Positions 7,734 through 13,918 of a DNA stretch of 64,000 nt are shown here, piece after piece. The stretch lies in the NCBI GenBank assembly GCA_910573755.1, contig CAJTBO010000005.1:1-64000 (forward strand). Reading direction: 5' to 3'. The translations under genes and the position numbers were made by a program. Numbering within the stretch: position 1 is the stretch's first letter; each line of letters begins with the position of its first letter. Under the pieces are notes generated by a model. It was not told the DNA's origin. It searched no databases and saw only the letters and a program-made list of their open reading frames with translations. This DNA comes from Lachnospiraceae bacterium. GTDB taxonomy: Bacteria > Bacillota > Clostridia > Lachnospirales > Lachnospiraceae.

Positions 7734-7824
7734 TAAGTATTGGTGTATTTGCCAATGTATCAACGGCTACCAACGGTAATCAACGGTATCAACGGCACAG
7801 GGATATATACGGAGAGCCGTTGAC
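7727..7824 (+). repeat. Iteron-like cluster of 8-bp repeats
   Basis: ATCAACGG occurs at 7759, 7779 and 7788, with the variant ACCAACGG at 7769. The inverse form is CCGTTGAT at 7727 and CCGTTGAC at 7817. Four direct copies spaced 9-10 bases lie just behind the replication helicase gene, as expected for a replication origin with iterons. They may also be the remnant of a repeat-coding C-terminus of that gene. Confidence 0.5.
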
Positions 7825-7869
7825 AGCAGTGTCCGCTTTATCAGGTGAACGGAATGGTAAGGAGATATT

Positions 7870-8112
7870 ATGACAAAGGAAATATGGGTACAGTTTAAGG
7901 ATATGGAATCATACCGTGAAAACGGAGTTAGATTGTGTACTTTATTGAGGGAAACGCCGGGAGAGTGTGCGGCTTTCATATACATAAAGGATATTAAAAA
8001 TGTCCGGGAATTGAATACATATTCTTTTGATGAAAAGCAGATTGAATTATTAAATGATGCTTTTGGTGAAGAAAATGTAAGGTATCAGGAGAGAGAAATC
8101 AAAAGGAGATAA
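7870..8112 (+). CDS. Small protein resembling the C-terminal domain of DNA polymerase III alpha
   Basis: An 80-residue protein with a good ribosome binding site (AAGGAG). The sequence EIWVQFKDMESYRENGVRLC, then GECAAFIYIKDIKNVREL and LLNDAFGEENVRYQE, follows the pattern of the last about 80 residues of DnaE-type polymerases (WVQF...Y, VVIY, LVxxLxxxFGxENV). No polymerase domain is present, so it is a stand-alone domain carried by the element, perhaps a decoy or partner of the host replisome. The resemblance is from memory and needs a profile search. It lies just after the TTATCAGGTG copy at 7838. Confidence 0.5.
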   Translation: MTKEIWVQFKDMESYRENGVRLCTLLRETPGECAAFIYIKDIKNVRELNTYSFDEKQIELLNDAFGEENVRYQEREIKRR

Positions 8113-8113
8113 A

Positions 8114-8384
8114 ATGGAGCAGACCAACAAAAGCACCTAAAATCAAGCAGATTCTCCCTTGTATGCATGATATGTATGCAGTAATGAGAGATGATGAGGG
8201 ATATAGCTATAAGTGCAAGGTTCTTATGTATGCGCTATGTGATGATTTGGAGATTTACCCTCTATATTTCGACCATGAACTTGGAATTTCCCCCATAGAT
8301 GAAGCTGTCTATGATGTGTACGGATATGAATTAGAGGGCGGCGAGATATGGCCGGAGGAAGGAAAGTCGGATGAACAAAAATAA
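8114..8384 (+). pseudogene. Small element-encoded protein of unknown function, frameshifted
   Basis: An ATG at 8114 opens MEQTNK, but the frame closes after eight codons. Removing one A from the AAAA run at 8129-8132 joins it to KAPKIKQILPCMHDMYAVMR and a 73-residue acidic reading frame that ends at 8384. A +1 error in an A-run is therefore the likely cause. No domain is recognised. The 3' end overlaps the start of the next small gene by 14 bases, typical of tightly packed phage or element genes. Confidence 0.5.
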
Positions 8385-8550
8385 AATTAGCGGTTTAGCG
8401 GATGCGCCGGGGCTGCCTGCTGCCAGTATGGCATCTTTAAAGACGTTTGAACACAGATTTGACGCAAACATACAATTCATTTCCCCGGAATATGCCGGCT
8501 ATTACATAGTTTCCACTTTCCAGTATTACGCAAGGGAGATTTTAAAATAG
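8371..8550 (+). CDS. Hypothetical small protein (59 aa)
   Basis: It starts with ATG at 8371 inside the end of the previous gene, preceded by GGAGGAAGG, and encodes MNKNKISGLADAPGLPAA, then an aromatic-rich segment (ISPEYAGYYIVSTFQYYARE). The family is not recognised. Translational coupling with the upstream gene and a good ribosome binding site argue that it is real. Confidence 0.5.
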   Translation: MNKNKISGLADAPGLPAASMASLKTFEHRFDANIQFISPEYAGYYIVSTFQYYAREILK

Positions 8551-8609
8551 CCAGTGGCAGAGAGGTAGCCTTTTTATGGGGCGGCATAAACAATCAGGAG
8601 GATAGCGTA

Positions 8610-8996
8610 ATGGATAAAGCAGATAAAAGAGTGATGAAGTCAATCAGAAGCCGGGAGCCGTTTTGTGAGCCGTTCATAAAGTTATCAATGATTCTTAAAA
8701 CAGGAGGGATTAAAGCGGACGGATATTTAGGAATGTGCGGTGATCGGATATCAGACGCATTATTGATAGACGGTGAGGATGTAAGGATAGATTTTGCAAA
8801 CTTCCCGGATATGGAACTGACCGCTGCCGGGGTGAGGATATGCCGGGATATATTGGAGTGTTACGTTTCCGGGGATATTGTTTCGGATGCTTATGTGGCA
8901 TTGATGGAAGAAAAGGTGGTGAGGGTACACGTCAATTTCGCAGACGCTTCAGGAGATGAAACTGCGTGGGCTTGTCAGTGCGTTTATAAAGTCTGA
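8610..8996 (+). CDS. Hypothetical element protein (128 aa)
   Basis: A 128-residue acidic soluble protein with GGAGG 10 bases upstream of its ATG. It starts MDKADKRVMKSIRSREPFCE. No signal peptide, membrane segment or known motif is visible. It lies in the same orientation and small-gene run as its neighbours in the replication-type remnant. Shortly after its stop the next TTATCAGGTG copy occurs (9047). The function is unknown. Confidence 0.55.
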   Translation: MDKADKRVMKSIRSREPFCEPFIKLSMILKTGGIKADGYLGMCGDRISDALLIDGEDVRIDFANFPDMELTAAGVRICRDILECYVSGDIVSDAYVALMEEKVVRVHVNFADASGDETAWACQCVYKV

Positions 8997-9375
8997 TTCA
9001 AGGATAAGGCGGTTTGTGGTAGAAGAAATCTGTCAGAGGTCTATTCTTATCAGGTGTTTCAGAAAGATACGGGGCGTATATTACGGTATTTTAGTTCGGG
9101 TAAAATATTATGAATTATTTTCAGCGGTTGGCAGAATTGCGGCGGAGAATAGTGGGGAATAATGAGGTTTTTCCATGATTTATACACATTATTCATAGAT
9201 TTACTGGTATCTTTTCCTGATAAATGGATAAGTGAAGTATTGGAAAATGCTGATTTTATCAGGGGTTCAGGATTTATATAGTTGCAAAAAGTGTAAATTC
9301 ACCGTTGATTTAGGCAAAACACGCACATATAGGAAATAGTAACAGAGAACGCATTTATAGATAGGGGATGATAAT
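8997..9375 (+). other. Gene-poor stretch with small open frames
   Basis: The stretch contains the TTATCAGGTG copy at 9047-9056 and a weaker one (TTATCAGGGG) at 9256. A possible 22-codon frame runs from 9110 to 9178 (MNYFQRLAELRRRIVGNN). No confident gene is visible. The sequence is AT-rich and looks like joined fragments. Confidence 0.4.
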
Positions 9376-10027
9376 ATGGGCGGTTACGGTTCCGGCGGAC
9401 ACAATAAGACGCACAGGCAGCTTGAAAACTTCCGCAGGATTGACAGCTTTTCTTTTTATGATTATCTCAAAGGGGATAAATACCTTTTCTGCAAAGAAAC
9501 TGTAAAATATCCGTTGTTCAGGGGGGGATATTGTCTATTATGTGGGGGAGGGAATGGCAGAGATCAGGGAGGGGGATTCTTACACCGATTTGATTTTATC
9601 CAGTGTGCCGGGGATTGACGGAAAATCCACAAGGCTATATTTTCATTGTCCATATTGCGGGCGGCGTGTCAGATACCTTTACAGACGGCAGGAACGCTAT
9701 ATGTGCCGGAATTGCGCAGAGCTGAATTATGCAAGCCAGCAAAAAAGCGGAATGGACAAAAAGCGGCTTAAAATGGAGCGTATCATAGAAAGGGAATTGG
9801 GGTATACATGGTGGCGGAGAGATTATCCCGATACGCCCATACAGGACTTGTGGCATATCCCAAAGCCGCCCTATATGCGGTGGAAAAAGTACGAAAGGAT
9901 TATGAAAGAGTTCCGGCAGCTTCAAAAGGACTATGAGCGTGAATTTTGGGTAGGGCTGTCTAAGATTTGTTATGCCAAAGATATTGCAGAAATGGCAATC
10001 CGGCAACTTGACCGCTTGCGGAAATAG
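9376..10027 (+). pseudogene. GGYGSGG-type zinc-ribbon protein, frameshifted in a G7 run
   Basis: The N-terminus MGGYGSGGHNKTHRQLEN is typical of a family found on phages and integrative elements. The C-terminal half carries a two-CxxC zinc ribbon (FHCPYCGRRVRYLYRRQERY, then MCRNCAELNY) and a basic helical tail. The two halves are in different frames. Deleting one G from the run of seven at 9521-9527 restores a continuous protein of about 216 residues (PLFRGDIVYYVGEGMAEIRE across the repair). The gene is therefore a pseudogene, or switched on and off by slippage at the G tract. The molecular function is unknown; nucleic acid binding is likely from the ribbon. Confidence 0.7.
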
Positions 10028-10065
10028 GCACAGGGCGGCGCTGCTGCCAAAACAGCATATTATAA

Positions 10066-10094
10066 TTGCCTGACAAAGAAATGTGTGCTATACT
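10066..10094 (+). promoter_or_regulatory. Promoter of the small toxin gene
   Basis: TTGCCT, 17 bases, TATACT. It lies about 100 bases upstream of the toxin ATG, giving a leader that contains the strong AAGGAGG site. Confidence 0.6.
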
Positions 10095-10195
10095 TCGGAT
10101 ATGGGAAAACCATAGAGCCAAAGGCGGCTTTACTCCTCTTGTATTTTGCGGAGGGTTCAAGTAGCCCTCCAGACGAAAGAAAGGAGGGCGATACA

Positions 10196-10288
10196 ATGTA
10201 TGTTACATATCAGAATTTCTTTTTGTTCTGTACGTTCATTGTTGCCCTTATTAGTCTGCTTTATCAGATTTTTAAGGGAAAGAAATAG
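10196..10288 (+). CDS. Putative holin-like (TxpA/Fst-type) type I toxin
   Basis: A 30-residue peptide: MYVTYQNFFLFCTFIVALIS, then LLYQIFKGKK. It has one hydrophobic transmembrane helix and a charged lysine-rich end, the layout of the putative holin-like toxins and TxpA/BsrG-type membrane toxins of Firmicutes. A strong AAGGAGG precedes the ATG. The 3' end overlaps a hairpin terminator (10287-10315), and a convergent promoter lies at 10391-10419. An antisense RNA would therefore cover the toxin message end, as with RatA. The toxin identity comes from layout and similarity; activity is untested. Confidence 0.75.
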   Translation: MYVTYQNFFLFCTFIVALISLLYQIFKGKK

Positions 10289-10315
10289 CCGCCACTACTG
10301 CCAATAGTGACGGCT
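10287..10315. terminator. Bidirectional terminator shared by toxin mRNA and antisense RNA
   Basis: AGCCGCCACTA and TAGTGACGGCT pair with a single mismatch around a 7-base loop. On the minus strand it is followed by TATTTCTTT, so it would end the antisense RNA; on the plus strand it closes the toxin message. Confidence 0.65.
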
Positions 10316-10384
10316 GACTGCTTATAGCAGAAGTTTAAACTTATTATGAGAGGTAGAGCCGCTTCTATGGCTTTCCCTTTTTCT
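10287..10384 (-). ncRNA. Candidate RatA-like antisense antitoxin RNA
   Basis: The minus strand has a promoter TTGAAT, 17 bases, TATATT (10391-10419), so transcription would start near 10384 and run to the hairpin at 10287-10315, which is followed by T-rich sequence. The roughly 100-nt RNA is complementary to the toxin message 3' end. This matches type I antitoxins of the TxpA/RatA class. No open frame lies in it. Confidence 0.6.
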
Positions 10385-10390
10385 ATGCTT

Positions 10391-10419
10391 AATATAGCAC
10401 ATTTGGCAGCAGGATTCAA
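10391..10419 (-). promoter_or_regulatory. Promoter of the antisense RNA
   Basis: Minus strand TTGAAT, a 17-base spacer, and TATATT; near-consensus sigma-A promoter directed towards the toxin gene. Confidence 0.65.
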
Positions 10420-10927
10420 GAGCCAAACACACGTTTACTGTAATGTGGTTGTAAAAGCCGTCTGCTGCCCTCTCATTCTCTTATCAGGTGATCCCACTTT
10501 TCAGAATACCCACAGAAACACGCCACAAGCCCATATTTCGCATTTTAAAGGCATAGGCGGTAATTTTCATGCAAGGCAGTACAAGCCCGATACGGGGCAA
10601 ATAGAGCCTTGCTAGAGTGCTTCTGAATGGCGGCGGCTGTTCTGCTTTCTCCCCCTTACTCACGCACTTTTCATAGAGGGGTGAGTAAGGGGGAGTAAAG
10701 AGAAAAGCCAGTAAAATCAAGGGTTTGCGGTACTTGGACTTGTAAACTACAACAAATTTACAACAATTTTACAACGCATAATGAAGAATAATGAGCGTTA
10801 ATGAATAGTTGTACTCATAAATCCAATTTAGTATTTTGTACGATAAGGACATTTTTCTAAAAGAAAATTTTAGGGAAGTGTCCTTTTGTTATGGTCAAAA
10901 ACAAAATAAGAAATGGAGGAAATGAAC
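10420..10927. other. Non-coding junction region with two inverted repeats
   Basis: No convincing gene is present. The segment holds TTATCAGGTG at 10481-10490, then a perfect 14-bp inverted repeat (TCCCCCTTACTCAC at 10650-10663, GTGAGTAAGGGGGA at 10681-10694). AT-rich runs with repeated TTTACAAC and TAATGA words follow (about 10750-10808), and then a hairpin at 10845-10885 (AAGGACA...TGTCCTT). The last hairpin resembles those in conjugative transposons. An element end or attachment site could lie here, but none could be fixed. Confidence 0.45.
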
Positions 10928-11080
10928 ATGAGTAGTACAGCGTTAGGAGCAGAGAAAGCGATTATTTTTATCAGCGATGCACATGGAAAATTCTACTACG
11001 AGAAATTGAAAGAGGTCAGTACTGATAAATTTAAAAGATTTCATAGAAAAGCCGGGATAACTACGATATTCGCTTTTTAA
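10928..11080 (+). pseudogene. DUF6075-like protein, N-terminal fragment
   Basis: An ATG with GGAGG upstream opens MSSTALGAEKAIIFISDAHG, then KFYYEKLKEV. This resembles from memory the beginning of DUF6075 proteins of conjugative transposons (IIFISxxHxKFYYEKL). After about residue 30 the homology is lost and the frame ends at residue 50. It is a remnant. Confidence 0.5.
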
Positions 11081-11096
11081 CAAATGAAAAACACTG

Positions 11097-11155
11097 TTGA
11101 CCAATTCGGTTATTTGTGATATGCTATTCAGCAATAACCGATTCGGTTATTGCTG
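11097..11155 (+). promoter_or_regulatory. Promoter with a 27-bp perfect palindromic operator
   Basis: TTGACC (11097), a 17-base spacer and TATGCT (11120-11125) form a promoter. Immediately downstream lies a perfect palindrome with 13-bp arms CAGCAATAACCGA and TCGGTTATTGCTG around one base (11129-11155). The inner AACCGA/TCGGTT is typical of TetR-family operators, and a half-copy (TTCGGTTAT) lies inside the spacer. It probably represses the cargo operon that follows. The TetR gene at 13313 is the nearest candidate regulator. Confidence 0.65.
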
Positions 11156-11166
11156 GAGGTGAGACA

Positions 11167-11265
11167 GTGGAATTTTCAAGAGATGATTTAGTAGAAGCCA
11201 AAAGACGAGTAGAAGCATTTAAAATTGCGAACTCTCTTATTGAAAATGAACTAAGAAAAAGATAA
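11167..11265 (+). CDS. Hypothetical small protein (32 aa)
   Basis: GTG start with GGAGGTGAG upstream, encoding MEFSRDDLVEAKRRVEAFKI and ending ENELRKR. It is short, highly charged and helical. It is the first frame behind the palindromic operator and may be a leader peptide or a shortened regulator-associated protein. The family is not recognised with confidence. Confidence 0.45.
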   Translation: MEFSRDDLVEAKRRVEAFKIANSLIENELRKR

Positions 11266-11294
11266 TCAAAAGGTTTCGATTGCGGAGGTAAAAT

Positions 11295-11681
11295 ATGTTA
11301 AGACCAAAAGAAGTTGTCAGTAAGTGGATAGATGCTTTTAATGCTGGTGATGTAGATGCAATCACCAATCTTTACCATGACAATGCCATAAATCATCAAG
11401 TTGCAAATGACTCGGTTGTCGGGATCGACGCTATTAGAGAAATGTTTATAAATGAGTTCAAAACTGCAAAAATGGTCTGTATTGTTGAAAATATCTTTGA
11501 AGATGGACAGTGGGCCATTTTGGAATGGAAAGACCCGTTAGGTCTGCGTGGGTGTGGATTTTTTCAAATTGTAAATGAAAAGATTCTATTTCAGCGTGGA
11601 TATTGGGATAAACTTTCTTTCTTAAAACAGCATAATCTTCCCGTTCCGGTACTTAAGGAGGGTAAAAATGCAGTGGATTGA
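11295..11681 (+). CDS. NTF2/SnoaL-like fold protein
   Basis: A 128-residue protein with the SnoaL/NTF2-like pattern: VVSKWIDAFNAGDVDAITNL, then YHDNAINHQVA and a late LEWKDPLGLRGCGFFQI strand. These cone-shaped domains bind small hydrophobic molecules or act as isomerases, and the substrate cannot be predicted. GGAGGT precedes the ATG. It overlaps the next gene by 14 bases, so the two are probably co-translated. It belongs to the cargo operon behind the operator at 11129-11155. Confidence 0.8.
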   Translation: MLRPKEVVSKWIDAFNAGDVDAITNLYHDNAINHQVANDSVVGIDAIREMFINEFKTAKMVCIVENIFEDGQWAILEWKDPLGLRGCGFFQIVNEKILFQRGYWDKLSFLKQHNLPVPVLKEGKNAVD

Positions 11682-12210
11682 TGAAGTTGGCATAAGAATC
11701 AAAAGAAACAATCAAGTTTTGTTTGCTAAAGATTCGGAATATTTGCAGGATTTGATTGGCTTGTTCCAAAATCAAGATCATAAGGTTATCGCTTTATGGG
11801 CGTTTGACTTTGCTGCTGAATCGATTTCAAAACTTGAAGAAAAATATCCCGAAGAAATACGGCCGCGGAATGCACTGATTGCAGCTCAGGAATGGTCAGC
11901 CGGTAAAATGAAGATGCGATTAGCGCAGCGAAAGATTTTGGATTGCCATGCTTTTACGAAAGAGATTGACTGTAAAGAAGATATTGCACATTGTCATGCG
12001 ATAGGGCAAGCCTGTGCAGTCGTTCACACAGCCAAACATGCAATCGGGTATCCAATCTATGATCTCACCGCTATCATATATAGGCTTGGGATAGATTACT
12101 GCATTGAATCAGTCGAGAAACGCAAACAAGAGTACATTAACAGGTTATTTTATTGGAGGGAGCATTTCGGTGATTATAAAGATGACTGGGCAGATTTTAT
12201 GCTCAAATAG
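11668..12210 (+). CDS. Imm5-family putative immunity protein
   Basis: A 180-residue alpha-helical protein. The segments HKVIALWAFDFAAESISKLE, EKYPEEIRPRNALIAAQEWS and IGQACAVVHTAKHAIGYP match the Imm5 (putative immunity protein) pattern, in which LW..D, RP..A and a late A..H.A.HA are conserved. Imm5 was named from its occurrence near polymorphic toxins. Here no toxin gene is nearby, and stand-alone copies are common on clostridial elements, so the biological role is open. It overlaps the NTF2-like gene by 14 bases (ATG at 11668, GGAGG upstream). Confidence 0.7.
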   Translation: MQWIDEVGIRIKRNNQVLFAKDSEYLQDLIGLFQNQDHKVIALWAFDFAAESISKLEEKYPEEIRPRNALIAAQEWSAGKMKMRLAQRKILDCHAFTKEIDCKEDIAHCHAIGQACAVVHTAKHAIGYPIYDLTAIIYRLGIDYCIESVEKRKQEYINRLFYWREHFGDYKDDWADFMLK

Positions 12211-12236
12211 AAAATAACTGTAAGGATGGTATCTAC

Positions 12237-12779
12237 ATGAACCAAGGAAGAATTATTATTATTACAGGAGCACCCGGAACAGGGAAAACTACAACGGCAT
12301 CAATGATTGCGAAAAAAACTGACCTGCTAAAATCGGTGCATCTACATACCGATGATTTTTATCACTATCTTTGTAAGGGAGCGATAGCTCCACATCTGCC
12401 AGCATCAGAGGAACAGAATTTAATTGTTATTGAAGCATTCTTGGAAGCTGCAAAACGTTTTGCTCGTGGTGGCTATGATGTAATTGTAGATGGAATTATT
12501 GGGCCTTGGTTTTTGGAACCTTGGATGAAGGCAGTACAAGAAAATTATGAAATACACTATTTCATATTGCGGGCGAGCAGGCAGGAAACTTTGAAACGGG
12601 CGGTCACTCGTACCAAGCTGGATCGGGAAAGCAATATCGAATTGGTGGAAAGTATGTGGAAGCAGTTTAACAATTTAGGACAGCATGAACGTCATGTGCT
12701 TGATACAACAGAATATTTGGTTGACCAGACTGTTTTGAGTATAAAGGAAAAAATCAGAGAAAAATCATATTTGCTTTAG
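12237..12779 (+). CDS. P-loop small-molecule kinase-like protein
   Basis: A 180-residue protein with Walker A ITGAPGTGKTTTASMIA (residues 9-25) and a DDFY motif after strand two (HLHTDDFYHYL). It has a lid-like basic region (RASRQETLKRAVTRT). This is the architecture of the gluconate/shikimate kinase and chloramphenicol phosphotransferase group of AAA_33 kinases. The substrate is unknown. It follows the Imm5-like gene in the same operon with a 26-base gap. Confidence 0.75.
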   Translation: MNQGRIIIITGAPGTGKTTTASMIAKKTDLLKSVHLHTDDFYHYLCKGAIAPHLPASEEQNLIVIEAFLEAAKRFARGGYDVIVDGIIGPWFLEPWMKAVQENYEIHYFILRASRQETLKRAVTRTKLDRESNIELVESMWKQFNNLGQHERHVLDTTEYLVDQTVLSIKEKIREKSYLL

Positions 12780-12803
12780 AGCGTAATCATGGAGGAAATT
12801 CTT

Positions 12804-13154
12804 ATGGGAAATGAGAAAATATATCGAATGGAGTTTTCAAAAGTTTACCGTCTGCTTGTCAATAAGGCAGAAAAAAAAGGAAGGACACAGCAGGAGGTTG
12901 ATGAGGTGATTCATTGGCTTACCGGCTACAACCGGGCAGAATTGGAAAGGTTGTCGGAAAACTCGATTACTTATGAAGACTTTTTTCTGAATGCCCCCGA
13001 ATTGAATGAAAACAGGAAATTGATAAAAGGTGTAGTCTGCGGTGTGCGGGTAGAAAATATAGAAGAACCTTTGATGCAGGAGATCCGCTATTTGGATAAG
13101 CTGATTGATGAACTTGCCAAAGGGAAAGCCATGAACAAAATACTGCGTAAGTAA
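12804..13154 (+). CDS. DUF2200 family protein
   Basis: A 116-residue protein ([20 protein letters not shown], then [20 protein letters not shown]). It matches the DUF2200 family, which is widespread in Firmicutes and Gammaproteobacteria and has no known function. The start at 12804 was preferred over an ATG 15 bases upstream because GGAGGA then lies 7 bases away. It closes the cargo operon begun at 11167. Confidence 0.8.
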   Translation: MGNEKIYRMEFSKVYRLLVNKAEKKGRTQQEVDEVIHWLTGYNRAELERLSENSITYEDFFLNAPELNENRKLIKGVVCGVRVENIEEPLMQEIRYLDKLIDELAKGKAMNKILRK

Positions 13155-13312
13155 AGGCATGATTTCAAACGAAAAAACCAAGAAAGTGACAAACTGCATT
13201 TAGCAAGCAATTATGCATTGTAGATAATTGCCGATTTGTATATTCTGCCGAAAGGGTTCGGTAAATGATGTTTGGGAATAGTAATTTTGAAAAGGTATTG
13301 GAGGCGGATAGA

Positions 13313-13918
13313 ATGGAAAAATTTTTTGCTCTTTCAAACGAAAAACAAGATACCATACGCAACGCAGCTCTGGCTTGCTTCGCAAAATATGGATACGAAA
13401 AGGCATCGATCAATGATATTGCGGCGGCGGCAGGCATCTCAAAAGCGTCTGTTTTTCAGTATTTTGGGAATAAACAGGCTCTCTATCAGTATTTGCTTGA
13501 CTATTGCACAGGCCAAATGAAGCAAGCCTATGACGCAAACACATTGGAGAAAAATGTGGATTTTTTTGACCGGGTATGGGATGCAAGCGTGATGAAGGTC
13601 GAAAATTTGAAAAAGCATCCTTATATCGCATCGTTTATTGCAAGTGCGGCAGCAGAGCAAATGCCGGAATTGAAAGATGCCATATTTTCCACAACGAATG
13701 AAAAATTTATAGAGACACTGGTTTTACATGAGGAAGATTGCAGGAAATTCAAACGCCCAGAGGACGCAAAATTGCTGTTTCGGATGTTCATGATGCTTGC
13801 ACAGGGTATGTCTGTTCAGTTGGAAAATGGGGCGGATTATGATGACATTATGAAGGAATTTGAAAAAATCCTAAATATGTTGAAACGCAATTTTTATAAG
13901 GAGGAATATCTGCCATGA
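13313..13918 (+). CDS. TetR/AcrR family transcriptional repressor
   Basis: A 201-residue regulator with the TetR N-terminal helix-turn-helix (ALACFAKYGYEKASINDIAA and AAGISKASVFQYFGNKQALY, about residues 18-57). A divergent all-helical ligand domain follows. The start at 13313 has GGAGG 8 bases upstream; an in-frame upstream ATG at 13265 is less likely. It overlaps the ABC transporter gene by 4 bases (ATGA), so it probably controls that transporter. CCGAA-AGGG-TTCGG at about 13246-13260 is a possible operator. Confidence 0.88.
   Translation: MEKFFALSNEKQDTIRNAALACFAKYGYEKASINDIAAAAGISKASVFQYFGNKQALYQYLLDYCTGQMKQAYDANTLEKNVDFFDRVWDASVMKVENLKKHPYIASFIASAAAEQMPELKDAIFSTTNEKFIETLVLHEEDCRKFKRPEDAKLLFRMFMMLAQGMSVQLENGADYDDIMKEFEKILNMLKRNFYKEEYLP

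Noticed and set aside
7759-7795. Short repeats considered as a CRISPR array
   Set aside because: Repeat units are only 8 bases with 1-2 base gaps; no spacers and no cas genes.
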